Counted from the stretch's first letter, positions 1 through 6,993 are shown. The stretch is 7,984 bases of DNA from Spirochaetota bacterium (GCA_018399855.1 JAGYNX010000083.1:1-7984); one strand, 5' to 3'. The notes: generated from the letters alone by a model not told the origin. A program made the numbers and translations.

Positions 1-183
1 TTCTCGTATTATGAAAAACCCATGCATTTCTTCCCTTTTACTTTCACCATACAATGCGCTACCCCCGGCTACCTGCTTATCAGCGGCAAGAAATCCAGTT
101 ACCTGCTGGACCAGGAAGAAATGCGAAAGGTACTGACCAGGCTGATAAAAGAGGCCCCGGAGCTTTTCAAGAAAGAGGATTAA
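1..183 (+). CDS. 3' end of an unrecognised protein gene (partial)
   Basis: An open frame enters from the left edge and ends at TAA 181-183, giving the last 60 residues of a protein. The fragment begins with an aromatic-rich stretch (FSYYEKPMHFFPFTF), continues through a short strand-like segment (YLLISGKKSSYLL), and ends in a charged helix-like tail (roughly DQEEMRKVLTRLIKEAPELF, then KKED). I do not recognise a family. No membrane segment or catalytic motif can be seen. The stop codon lies only three bases before the start of the AraC-type regulator, and that gene's ribosome binding site (GAGG, about 175-178) sits inside this coding end. The two are therefore probably co-transcribed and perhaps translationally coupled. 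That the frame is real is inferred from its clean termination and tight spacing. The function is unknown. Confidence 0.6.
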   Translation, partial: FSYYEKPMHFFPFTFTIQCATPGYLLISGKKSSYLLDQEEMRKVLTRLIKEAPELFKKED

Positions 184-186
184 CCC

Positions 187-1815
187 ATGATCCCGGTTTC
201 CATTGCAGTGATTATCCTGGCAACCATATGCGGTTACGTGGGAATATATCACCTGTTGTTCTATTTGAGAATACCCGGACACCGGGAGCATCTTTTTTTC
301 TCGTATACCTGCTTCTCCATCACCCTTTATGATATCTGCTGCGCGGGACTGTACAGCGCCTCTACCATCCCCCAGGGAATGTTCTGGCAGCGCTACCAGT
401 TCGCGGCCCTTGCCCTGTTCACTATCGCCATTCTATGGTTTACCCATGCCTATACCCTGGGCCGTATTCCTTTACAGGTACTCATACCACTCACCATCAT
501 ATGTGCGGTATTCCTCACAGCCGGCCTGGTAATTGACAATTCAACCGCCTTTATTTACACGGGGACGGGTCCCCGTCATGTAACCGTTGGCAATTTCATA
601 GATCTGCGCTACCCCGAGGCCACTCCCGGTTACCTGTACATGGCCCAATATATATTCATGATGGCACTTTCGGTATATGTACTTGTTATGCTCTTTCGCC
701 ACTGGCTGTCCGAAGAGTACCGCACCTCGGGACCGGTGGTTCTTGCCATGACAGTGTTTTTTGCCGCCTGTCTCAATGACGCCCTGGTAGGTATGGGCGT
801 ATACGATATTCCCTATATACTTGAATATACGTACCTGTTCGTCACCCTTTCCATGGCATTCGTGCTCACCGGTCAGTTTGTGCAATTGCACATGGAGGTG
901 CAGGAGATGAACATGCGGCTTGAGGGAAAGGTAAACGACCGAACCATAGACCTTCTTTTCAGCGAGATCGGCAGGGAACTGTACGTGGAAATGCTGTCAG
1001 GATACTCATCCCGTGACGCCGAGTCTACTGTATCAAGGTTAAGCAGGGACATCAGCATCCTTTCTCATACCGATGAGCTTTTCCGCAGGGCTGCAGCAAA
1101 GGCCCGTGAAATTTCACAATCAGCACAGGCCTATATATTCCTGGTGGATGAAAAAGAAAAACTGCAATGCAAGGCATCCAATTCAGCTGAAGACGCATCA
1201 ATCCTGGCATATAACAGTTCACTGGTACAGGCAAGCTACCGGGAGAAAAAACCTGTAATTTCAGGAAAAAATTCAACCGAATTGACCATACCCATAAAAC
1301 TCGGTGAGGAGGTGATAGGTATCGGTTATTTTCAGCGTTTCACCTCGCACACCCCGTTTACAGAAAACGATATACCCCTGCTTGAAGCCTTCATCAACCA
1401 GACGGCACGGGCTCTTGAAGACGCCTTTTTCTACCAGCGGCTGACCCTTCAGAAAAACAGGGAAAAACAGCACACCCTGTCACCGGCCATTGAAGCAAAG
1501 ATACAAAAGGCAATACAATACCTCGACGATAATTTTACCGCTGATATTTCACGTGAGGGCCTGGCCGCCTCGCTGAACATGCACCCGGATTCTCTCAGCC
1601 GTTTTTTCAAGATATTTACGAATATGAAAATGGGTGATTACATCAACAGCCGCAGGGTAAAATACGCGGCAGAGTGCCTTCGTGAAACAGATGAAAGCAT
1701 TATCACCGTGGCCCATATGGCAGGATTTGAAAGTCTTACCACCTTTAACCGCACCTTTCAGAAGATAATGAAGATGACCCCCAGCGCGTACCGCAACCAG
1801 TACCCCGCCGGGTAA
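187..1815 (+). CDS. Membrane-anchored AraC-family regulator: 7TM + GAF-like + AraC HTH
   Basis: This is a 542-residue protein with three visible parts. Residues 1-230 contain about seven hydrophobic helices (near 3-25, 37-57, 69-90, 97-116, 150-170, 182-203 and 210-230), with a polar loop at about 117-149. The layout resembles the 7TM sensory input domains of histidine kinases. A charged helical linker (about 233-285) follows, then a GAF-like domain (about 290-415). Residues 433-538 form an AraC/XylS DNA-binding domain with two helix-turn-helices, near DISREGLAASLNMHPDSLSRF and ITVAHMAGFESLTTFNRTF, and the usual TPSAYR ending. The start is supported by GAGG eight bases upstream. There is no kinase or receiver domain, so it is probably a one-component regulator acting from the membrane. 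The GAF and 7TM ligands are unknown. It lies directly upstream of the sugar kinase and transporter genes on the same strand, which makes them its likeliest targets, though this is inference. Confidence 0.88.
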   Translation: MIPVSIAVIILATICGYVGIYHLLFYLRIPGHREHLFFSYTCFSITLYDICCAGLYSASTIPQGMFWQRYQFAALALFTIAILWFTHAYTLGRIPLQVLIPLTIICAVFLTAGLVIDNSTAFIYTGTGPRHVTVGNFIDLRYPEATPGYLYMAQYIFMMALSVYVLVMLFRHWLSEEYRTSGPVVLAMTVFFAACLNDALVGMGVYDIPYILEYTYLFVTLSMAFVLTGQFVQLHMEVQEMNMRLEGKVNDRTIDLLFSEIGRELYVEMLSGYSSRDAESTVSRLSRDISILSHTDELFRRAAAKAREISQSAQAYIFLVDEKEKLQCKASNSAEDASILAYNSSLVQASYREKKPVISGKNSTELTIPIKLGEEVIGIGYFQRFTSHTPFTENDIPLLEAFINQTARALEDAFFYQRLTLQKNREKQHTLSPAIEAKIQKAIQYLDDNFTADISREGLAASLNMHPDSLSRFFKIFTNMKMGDYINSRRVKYAAECLRETDESIITVAHMAGFESLTTFNRTFQKIMKMTPSAYRNQYPAG

Positions 1816-1957
1816 TACTTTCCAATTTCTGACCCATCAGCCAGTGACAGGACAACTGGTCGACTATATGTTGTAGTACAATACAAAGTATCCCGCCTCC
1901 CCCGGGGAGAAGTGATGCTTATAAGAACTGAACATACCATACGATCAGGGGACAGCC
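1816..1957 (+). promoter_or_regulatory. Probable control region of the kinase-transporter operon
   Basis: This is a 142-bp non-coding gap between the regulator and the kinase gene. It contains two small palindromes: TTGTA-G-TACAA at 1871-1881, and CTCCCC-C-GGGGAG at about 1897-1909. An imperfect CCAGT...ACTGG pair lies near 1841-1859. The first two have one-base centres, so they suit protein-binding sites better than RNA hairpins. I could not find a convincing -35/-10 pair at normal spacing. The kinase gene has a good ribosome binding site, AGGGGA at 1947-1952, five bases before its ATG. Binding by the upstream AraC protein is a guess from position only. Confidence 0.35.
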
Positions 1958-3640
1958 ATGAGTGAAACAGCATATATTATTGTCCATGATGTGGGCACCA
2001 CCGGCAACAAGTCGTGTATGTACCGCATCACCGACCGAATTGAACTGGTAGATTCATACCTGGTGGAATACCCTATTTACACTTTCCCGGGCGGGGGTGT
2101 AGAGCAAAAGGCTGACGAATGGTGGAACGCCATCTGTACGGCCACACGTACCATCATGGAACGAAATACCATTAAACCGGCGGATATCAGGGGAATGGCC
2201 TTCTGCGCCCAGATGCAGGGTTCCATTTTTGTGGACGAGCAGGGAAAAGCACTGCGCAATCCAATGAGCTACATGGACGGCAGGGCAACAGAGCAGATAA
2301 AGAAGCACCTCAATCACGGCCTGCTGAAAATCGATGGTAAGTGGAACCTCCGCAAGGCTTTAAAAACATTGTATTATACCGGCGGCCTTGCCGGCACAGC
2401 CAAGGATCCCCTGTGGAAATACCACTGGGTAAAAGACAACGAGCCTGAAATATTTGAAAAGGCGCACAAGTGGCTGGACGTGAAAGACTACCTCGTGCAC
2501 CGCTGCACAGGCAAATTTGCCATGACCCGGGATTCGGCCAATATTACCTTCATATACGACACCCGGCCCGGAAAACTGGGCTGGCACAGGGGACTGTGTA
2601 AAACCTACGACGTTGACATGGATCTTCTTCCCCCGGTGTACGATGCCACCGACATAGTTGGCCACCTCACCCTCGAAGCAGCGGATCAGATGGGGCTGGT
2701 TGAAGGTATTCCCGTTCTCGGTGGGGGTGGTGACGTGCCCCTGACTACCATCGGGTCGGGGGGACTTGAGCTTCATGATACCCATATTTACATTGGCACC
2801 TCGGGATGGGTGGTGTCAAACGTGGACAAACGGATGGTAGACATCGGCAACTTCATGGCCTCCATACTGGGTGCCATTCCCGGAAGATACTGTTACACGG
2901 CAGAACAGGAGACATCCGGTGCCTGCCTGCAATGGGTACGGGATCACCTGGCCCTTGACGAGATCGGGGTATACCTTGAAGCACAGCATATCTGCGAAAA
3001 GAACGATGAGTACAATTCACTTTACGACTTCCTTGACGAGGTGGTACTGCAAACCCCGGCCGGAGGAGGAAACGTTCTTTTCACCCCATGGCTTCACGGC
3101 AACCGGTCTCCCCGGGAAGACCCTTACAGCAGGGGAATGTTCTTTAACCTGGGGCTGAACACGGGAAAACGTCAGATGATCCGGTCGGTACTTGAAGGAG
3201 TAGCCTTTCACAAGCGATGGATGCTTGAGGCCATGGAAAAGAAAATACCCCGCCAGGAAACAATACGATTCGTGGGCGGCGGCGCCAAGTCTGAAGTATG
3301 GTGCCAGATCATGGCTGATATCACCGGCAGGCAGATAGAAACCATAGCCAACAGCCAGAACGTCGGTACCATCGGCGCCACCGCCGTATGCGGGGTGGGC
3401 CTTAAACTTTTTAACTCTTTCCAGGAAGCCAAGACCTTTATTCCGGTAGAAAAAGTCTATACCCCCAACAGGAAAAACCGTGCCATGTATGACCGCAATT
3501 TTGATGTCTTTACACGGTTATACGACCGCAATAAAAAGCTTTTTCTTGCCCTTAACGAGAACATAATAAACGAAAAAACCGGTGATAAACCGGCCGGGCA
3601 GATGCCCGAGATGCATAAAAGAACAAGTCCCCCGTGCTGA
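1958..3640 (+). CDS. FGGY-family carbohydrate kinase, xylulokinase-like
   Basis: This 560-residue ATP-dependent sugar kinase has the two-lobed FGGY fold. The N-terminal phosphate loop reads HDVGTTGNKS (residues 10-19), with the expected Asp11. A substrate-side segment CAQMQGSIFVDEQG (83-96) matches the GQMHG-type region of xylulokinases. GGGGDVPLTTIGSGG (255-269) carries the probable catalytic base, Asp259. TSGWV (281-285) and FVGGGAKSEVW (438-448) form the ATP site in the second lobe. AGTG-type glycerol kinase hallmarks are not evident, so xylulokinase-like is the closest label, but the true sugar cannot be read from sequence. Two oddities are His10, where Ile-Asp or Leu-Asp is usual, and a polar tail of about 27 residues (534-560) that makes the protein longer than the common 480-510. 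A strong ribosome binding site fixes the start. The transporter follows closely, so they are probably one operon. Confidence 0.88.
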   Translation: MSETAYIIVHDVGTTGNKSCMYRITDRIELVDSYLVEYPIYTFPGGGVEQKADEWWNAICTATRTIMERNTIKPADIRGMAFCAQMQGSIFVDEQGKALRNPMSYMDGRATEQIKKHLNHGLLKIDGKWNLRKALKTLYYTGGLAGTAKDPLWKYHWVKDNEPEIFEKAHKWLDVKDYLVHRCTGKFAMTRDSANITFIYDTRPGKLGWHRGLCKTYDVDMDLLPPVYDATDIVGHLTLEAADQMGLVEGIPVLGGGGDVPLTTIGSGGLELHDTHIYIGTSGWVVSNVDKRMVDIGNFMASILGAIPGRYCYTAEQETSGACLQWVRDHLALDEIGVYLEAQHICEKNDEYNSLYDFLDEVVLQTPAGGGNVLFTPWLHGNRSPREDPYSRGMFFNLGLNTGKRQMIRSVLEGVAFHKRWMLEAMEKKIPRQETIRFVGGGAKSEVWCQIMADITGRQIETIANSQNVGTIGATAVCGVGLKLFNSFQEAKTFIPVEKVYTPNRKNRAMYDRNFDVFTRLYDRNKKLFLALNENIINEKTGDKPAGQMPEMHKRTSPPC

Positions 3641-3679
3641 CAGTCATCTGCCGTATTTAAAAAAATGAGAGGTGCGCAA

Positions 3680-4897
3680 ATGGAAACAGCATCAGTAAAA
3701 GTGTATCCTTACCGCTGGGTAGTACTATTCGTATTCGCAATTCTTAATATCGTAATACAAATACACTGGGTAACCTTTGCCCCCATAACCGGGCAGGCTG
3801 CCTCGTTTTACCAGGTCACACCACTTCAAATAGGCATGCTGTCAATGATATTCATGTTCGTCTACGTGCTGGTGTCCATCCCCGCATCGTACATCGTTGA
3901 CAGTTACGGCATAAGGAAGGGCATCGGTCTTGGTGCACTACTTGTAGGCATATTCGGCCTCATGAAAGGATTCTACGCCGAAAGTTATATCATGGTATGC
4001 GTTGCCCAGACAGGCCTGGCAGTGGCTCAGCCCTTTATCCTGAATTCTTATACCAAGCTGGGAGCGAAGTGGTTTCCCATCGACGAACGGGCAACCGCGG
4101 CAGGCATCGCCGCTCTTTCCCAGTACATGGGCATCATCGTTGCCCTGGCAGTCACTCCATACATCACCGCGTCGAAGGGTATGGAAGGCATGCTGATGCT
4201 GTACGGCATCATCTCACTGGTGGGCGCCGCCGTGTTCATGATATTCGTGAGAGATGAACCGCCCACACCTCCGGGAAAAGAAGCAAAAGAACGGTTTCTT
4301 GTACTGGCAGGCCTGAAACACCTGTTCAAACAACGCGACATGGTGCTGCTGCTGATAATGTTCTTTATCGGCCTTGGTATATTCAACGCGGTAACAACCT
4401 GGATTGAACAGATTCTGGCTCCACGGGGCATTAACCCCGAGCAGGCCGGACTTATTGGCGGCATGATGATGGTTGGCGGGGTAATCGGTGCCATTATACT
4501 TCCTGTTCTCTCGGACAAGATGCGTCGTCGAAAACCTTTTATGATCCTCACCATGGTGTGTATCATACCGGGGTTGCTTGGTCTCACTTTCGCGCAGACC
4601 TTCACCGGCCTGCTAGTAGCAGGGTTCATACTCGGTTTCTTTATCATGAGCGCCGGCCCAATCGGCTTCCAGTATGGTGCCGAAGTGAGCTATCCCGCAC
4701 CCGAGTCTACCTCGCAGGGAATGATACTATGGGTGGGACAGATATCCGGTATAATATTCATCTTCGGCATGGACATGTTCCGGTCCGTTGAAACCGGCTC
4801 CATGCGCCCCTTCATGCTGGTCTTCGCCGCCCTCATGGTACTGAACGTGGTGATAGCTACCCGCATGCGGGAATCCAGGATGATCACGCAGAGTTAG
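3680..4897 (+). CDS. Major facilitator transporter, FLVCR/SLC49-like
   Basis: This is a 12-helix major facilitator superfamily transporter of 405 residues. I place the start at ATG 3680 because AGAGGTG (3668-3674) sits five bases upstream. The in-frame ATG at 3665 lies before that site and has no ribosome binding site of its own. MFS loop motifs are visible: DSYGIRKGIGLG after helix 2 and LPVLSDKMRRRKPF after helix 8. A cytoplasmic linker (about RDEPPTPPGKEAKERF) separates the two halves. Three stretches resemble the FLVCR (SLC49) branch rather than classical sugar permeases: AVAQPFILNSYTKLGAKWFP, DERATAAGI, and GFQYGAEVSYPAPESTSQGM. Animal FLVCR proteins carry choline, ethanolamine or haem-related cargo, but bacterial members are little characterised, so the substrate is open. 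It lies just after the sugar kinase gene on the same strand and is probably co-transcribed with it. The stop codon falls at the edge of a large inverted repeat. Confidence 0.87.
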   Translation: METASVKVYPYRWVVLFVFAILNIVIQIHWVTFAPITGQAASFYQVTPLQIGMLSMIFMFVYVLVSIPASYIVDSYGIRKGIGLGALLVGIFGLMKGFYAESYIMVCVAQTGLAVAQPFILNSYTKLGAKWFPIDERATAAGIAALSQYMGIIVALAVTPYITASKGMEGMLMLYGIISLVGAAVFMIFVRDEPPTPPGKEAKERFLVLAGLKHLFKQRDMVLLLIMFFIGLGIFNAVTTWIEQILAPRGINPEQAGLIGGMMMVGGVIGAIILPVLSDKMRRRKPFMILTMVCIIPGLLGLTFAQTFTGLLVAGFILGFFIMSAGPIGFQYGAEVSYPAPESTSQGMILWVGQISGIIFIFGMDMFRSVETGSMRPFMLVFAALMVLNVVIATRMRESRMITQS

Positions 4898-4989
4898 TTA
4901 ATGGTTTATGGTTTTGGTTGATAGAGAAAGGTGAGATGATAATTTGAGACCATCCACCATCCACTATCAACCATAAACCATTAACCATC
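4897..4989. repeat. Inverted repeat with arms made of degenerate 7-bp units
   Basis: The left arm, 4897-4913 (GTTAATGGTTTATGGTT), is perfectly complementary to 4969-4985. An inner segment GATAG (4920-4924) pairs with CTATC (4964-4968), leaving a 6-base bulge in the left arm and a loop of about 39 bases. Both arms also have a 7-bp periodicity. From 4948 to 4989 there are six consecutive heptamers: gaccatc, caccatc, cactatc, aaccata, aaccatt, aaccatc. The left arm has ATGGTTT twice (4901-4914). The arms are AT-rich and the 3' side lacks a T run, so it is not a canonical intrinsic terminator, although a transcript would still fold. It separates the transporter from the HAD gene. Confidence 0.8.
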
Positions 4990-5014
4990 CACAAACCAGT
5001 GCTATACTGATACG
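4980..5014 (+). promoter_or_regulatory. Candidate promoter, possibly giving a leaderless HAD transcript
   Basis: TATACT at 5003-5008 matches the -10 consensus at five of six positions. TTAACC at 4981-4986, sixteen bases upstream, matches the -35 at four of six. Transcription would begin about 5014-5015, at or next to the ATG of the HAD gene. No Shine-Dalgarno-like sequence is visible before that ATG. The -35 element would lie inside the right arm of the inverted repeat. Confidence 0.4.
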
Positions 5015-5704
5015 ATGAAATCACCATATTTTTTCCCCAACGTAAAAGCAGCCTTTTTTGATCTAGACGAAACACTCACAGACGCCGATACAGATGTGCT
5101 CTGGTCAAAATGGCGGCTTTCCCGAAGCCTGTGGTCAGTTATTGAGATATTGTGGCTTTTAAAGCTTCACTGGCAGTATATCCATGGGCGGTTTGACATT
5201 CACACCTATATGCGTTATCAGAATTTTCGTATGAAAGGCTATACCCCCGTCAAATTCAGGGAAATGGCAGACCGCTTCTTCGCGCAGAAGGGGAAAAAGC
5301 ATATACATCAAGATACGGCAAGCCTGGTTGAACAATACCATCGCCTTGGTATACCCGTTGTACTCATTACCAACCAGCACCAGGCAATTGCCCGTCCCTT
5401 CGCAGAACATCTTCGCATATCCCACGTGATCGCCAACAGAAATGAAGAGAACAATAACACCTTTGGGGCAACAATCACCCCTTACTGTTTCGGTAAAGGT
5501 AAGGTGTATTACGCCCGGCAGTGGTGCGGTCGGATGGGCTTTACCCTGGCCGAGGTGGCATTCTATTCGGACAGTTATCATGACATGCCGTTGTTACTTA
5601 AATCAGCATGTGCGGTTGCCGTTAATCCCGACACCCATCTTGAAAGGGAAGCGTCAGAAAGGGGATGGCCCATGATGACCGGGAGCACTAATAATGAAAA
5701 ATGA
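5015..5704 (+). CDS. HAD-superfamily subfamily IB phosphatase (SerB-like)
   Basis: This is a 229-residue cytoplasmic phosphohydrolase of the HAD superfamily. Motif I is FFDLDETLT, with nucleophile Asp16, general acid Asp18 and Thr20. Motif II is probably Thr119 in VVLITNQ. The motif III lysine is Lys163 (or Lys161) in FGKGKVYYA. Motif IV is FYSDSYHDMPLL, with Asp186 and Asp190 for Mg2+. An all-helical cap (about residues 24-100) between motifs I and II, and the late AVAVNPDTHLEREASERGWP segment, are typical of subfamily IB, which includes phosphoserine phosphatase-like proteins. The natural substrate cannot be deduced. The first ATG is used with no visible ribosome binding site, and a -10-like TATACT ends six bases before it. 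The 3' end overlaps the convergent methyltransferase gene by 17 bp. It could belong with the sugar kinase genes, but the inverted repeat argues for separate transcription. Confidence 0.9.
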   Translation: MKSPYFFPNVKAAFFDLDETLTDADTDVLWSKWRLSRSLWSVIEILWLLKLHWQYIHGRFDIHTYMRYQNFRMKGYTPVKFREMADRFFAQKGKKHIHQDTASLVEQYHRLGIPVVLITNQHQAIARPFAEHLRISHVIANRNEENNNTFGATITPYCFGKGKVYYARQWCGRMGFTLAEVAFYSDSYHDMPLLLKSACAVAVNPDTHLEREASERGWPMMTGSTNNEK

Positions 5705-6407
5705 TGTCACTGAGAAATGATGTAAACCTGTAGACATTTCCGTCGTACTCACACTGCCCTTCAATCAAGCGGGCCACTTCTTTTACCTTCGCGGGGTCTA
5801 TGTCCAGGTGCCCGCAGTAATTTTCAGCCTCTTTATACAGATCATGAAAAAATATTTCACGTTGCTCATGAACCAGCAGTTCTTTGTACGGTATGCCATT
5901 ACCTGATAAGACCGAGCGCACCTGTGCCAGGTAGTCCGACCCGCATCGATCGCTGCTGAACTCTTCCCTGATCCTGTCAGAAATTGTATCCATTTCAGCC
6001 TCGTTGCGTACCAGCACCATCCGCAGGGGTGCGGCATCACGCATTTTCAACAGGGCCGCCGAAAGGTCTTTCATGGGATATACGGCATGAATACAAATAA
6101 CAGCATCACCTGCCGGGATATCAGCCTCTTCCCAGGTTGACTGCACGGTGGTCACCCTGGGGCGTATTTCACTGTCAAGCTTTCTGCGCAATAATCGTAT
6201 CATGTGGGGAGAGGGTTCTATCGCTACCACGTGATGTCCATTCCTTGCCAGCGGCACGGTGAAAAGCCCCGATCCGGCACCAACATCGATAACCCGTTCA
6301 TACCCTTCAAGCTGTCCGCATACTACCTTCAGTAGCCTTCCGGGATAACCCTCTTCGGTGAGCCGTTTGTCATATGCCTCTGCGAATTTTTTGTTGTAGA
6401 ATTTCAT
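5688..6407 (-). CDS. Class I SAM-dependent methyltransferase
   Basis: This 239-residue protein has the Rossmann-like class I methyltransferase fold. Motif I is VIDVGAGSGLFTVPLA (39-54), the glycine-rich SAM loop. The acidic residue ending strand 2 is Glu64 in HHVVAIEPSPHM, which would hold the ribose of SAM. A later strand with DAVICIHAVYPMKD (101-114) takes the place of motif IV. The N-terminal MKFYNKKFAEAYDKR segment is a common lead-in helix. The C-terminal half (about 140-239), with the ending EYDGNVYRFTSFLSDIIFHY, presumably forms the acceptor pocket and gives no clue to the substrate. The length suits a small-molecule or UbiE-like enzyme. The start lacks a strong ribosome binding site. 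It is transcribed towards the HAD gene, whose 3' end it overlaps, and away from the stress-protein gene. Confidence 0.87.
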   Translation of the reverse strand: MKFYNKKFAEAYDKRLTEEGYPGRLLKVVCGQLEGYERVIDVGAGSGLFTVPLARNGHHVVAIEPSPHMIRLLRRKLDSEIRPRVTTVQSTWEEADIPAGDAVICIHAVYPMKDLSAALLKMRDAAPLRMVLVRNEAEMDTISDRIREEFSSDRCGSDYLAQVRSVLSGNGIPYKELLVHEQREIFFHDLYKEAENYCGHLDIDPAKVKEVARLIEGQCEYDGNVYRFTSFLSDIIFHY

Positions 6408-6430
6408 GCAGGCAGTACCCGTGGTATGTT

Positions 6431-6460
6431 AGTATATTTGGATAGTAACAGTTCTCTTAA
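6431..6460 (-). promoter_or_regulatory. Candidate sigma-70-like promoter for the methyltransferase
   Basis: Read on the minus strand, TATACT (6436-6431) matches the -10 consensus at five of six positions. TTAAGA (6460-6455) matches the -35 at four of six, with an 18-bp spacer. Transcription would start near 6424, leaving a short leader of about 17 bases before the ATG at 6407. Confidence 0.35.
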
Positions 6461-6484
6461 ATAAAATCTATCTTGCATTTCCCT

Positions 6485-6513
6485 TTGCCTTCATGTAGCA
6501 TATACACTCTAAT
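6485..6513 (+). promoter_or_regulatory. Candidate sigma-70-like promoter for the universal stress protein
   Basis: TTGCCT (6485-6490) and TCTAAT (6508-6513) are separated by exactly 17 bp. They match the -35 and -10 consensus at four and five of six positions. The predicted start near 6520 leaves a leader of about 24 bases that includes the ribosome binding site GAGGTG (6533-6538). A weaker overlapping alternative, TTGCAT-17-TAGCAT, lies just upstream. Confidence 0.5.
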
Positions 6514-6543
6514 ACTCAAGAACAATACTTTTGAGGTGATACC

Positions 6544-6993
6544 GTGTTTAAAAAAATTCTTTTCCCCACGGATTTTTCCCAGTGCTCCGATAACGTAATA
6601 CCTTACCTGAAAAAATTCAAGGATTCAGGGACAAAGGAGATCGTTGTTCTGCATGTAATCGATCTTAGATACACGGGATACGTGGAGTCTGCCTCGTGGT
6701 TCGGCGAGGTGATGCCCTATTTTAAAATTGATCTTTTTAATACCATGAAAGAGGAAGCCGAGAAGAAGTTGAAATCAATACAGAAAAAACTTTCTCCTCA
6801 TTTCAAGGTAAAGGTGAGAATCGAAGACGGGGTTCCCTTCAAGACTATTATAGAAGTGGCAGAGAAAGAAAGGGTGAACCTGATCGCCATAGGGTCTCAC
6901 GGAAAAAGCAACATCGAGGAGATGCTGCTTGGTTCTGTTTCAGAGAAGGTCATCCGTAAATCGGACAAACCGTGCATGGTGATTAAGCGGTAA
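6544..6993 (+). CDS. Single-domain universal stress protein, ATP-binding type
   Basis: This is a 149-residue UspA-family protein, the normal length for one Usp domain. It opens with the typical FKKILFPTDFSQCSDNVIPYL, in which Asp10 and the following Ser are nucleotide-contacting positions. It continues with IVVLHVID and ends with the ATP-loop pattern G-2X-G-9X-G-S: Gly117, Gly120, Gly130 and Ser131 in IGSHGKSNIEEMLLGSVSEK. The final DKPCMVIKR is also characteristic. It is therefore expected to bind ATP and dimerise in the cytoplasm. The client process cannot be told. The start is GTG at 6544, chosen because GAGGTG lies five bases upstream and no better in-frame ATG exists. It has its own promoter candidate and a hairpin right after its stop, so it is probably monocistronic. 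It is divergent from the methyltransferase gene. Confidence 0.93.
   Translation: MFKKILFPTDFSQCSDNVIPYLKKFKDSGTKEIVVLHVIDLRYTGYVESASWFGEVMPYFKIDLFNTMKEEAEKKLKSIQKKLSPHFKVKVRIEDGVPFKTIIEVAEKERVNLIAIGSHGKSNIEEMLLGSVSEKVIRKSDKPCMVIKR

Noticed and set aside
1897..1909. CTCCCC-C-GGGGAG as a terminator of the regulator gene
   Set aside because: The one-base loop cannot form a hairpin and no T run follows.
2360..2785. Antisense open frame of 141 codons inside the kinase gene
   Set aside because: No ribosome binding site context or recognisable domain, and the kinase frame has intact motifs across the same bases.
3665..3679. Upstream ATG at 3665 as start of the transporter
   Set aside because: The ribosome binding site AGAGGTG lies after this ATG and is correctly spaced for the ATG at 3680. 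The five extra residues add nothing MFS-like.
3641..3679. Separate promoter for the transporter gene
   Set aside because: The 39-bp gap holds only an A/T stretch and the ribosome binding site. Co-transcription with the kinase gene is simpler.
4048..4647. Long open antisense frame (199 codons) opposite the transporter gene
   Set aside because: Its product is a Met/Ile/Ser/Arg/Pro mix without any domain, as expected from the complement of hydrophobic codons. The plus-strand transporter has clear MFS motifs throughout.
4948..4996. Heptad repeats as a CRISPR or VNTR array
   Set aside because: Units are only 7 bp, with no spacers, no cas genes nearby, and imperfect sequence. The opposite-strand copy fits an inverted repeat better.
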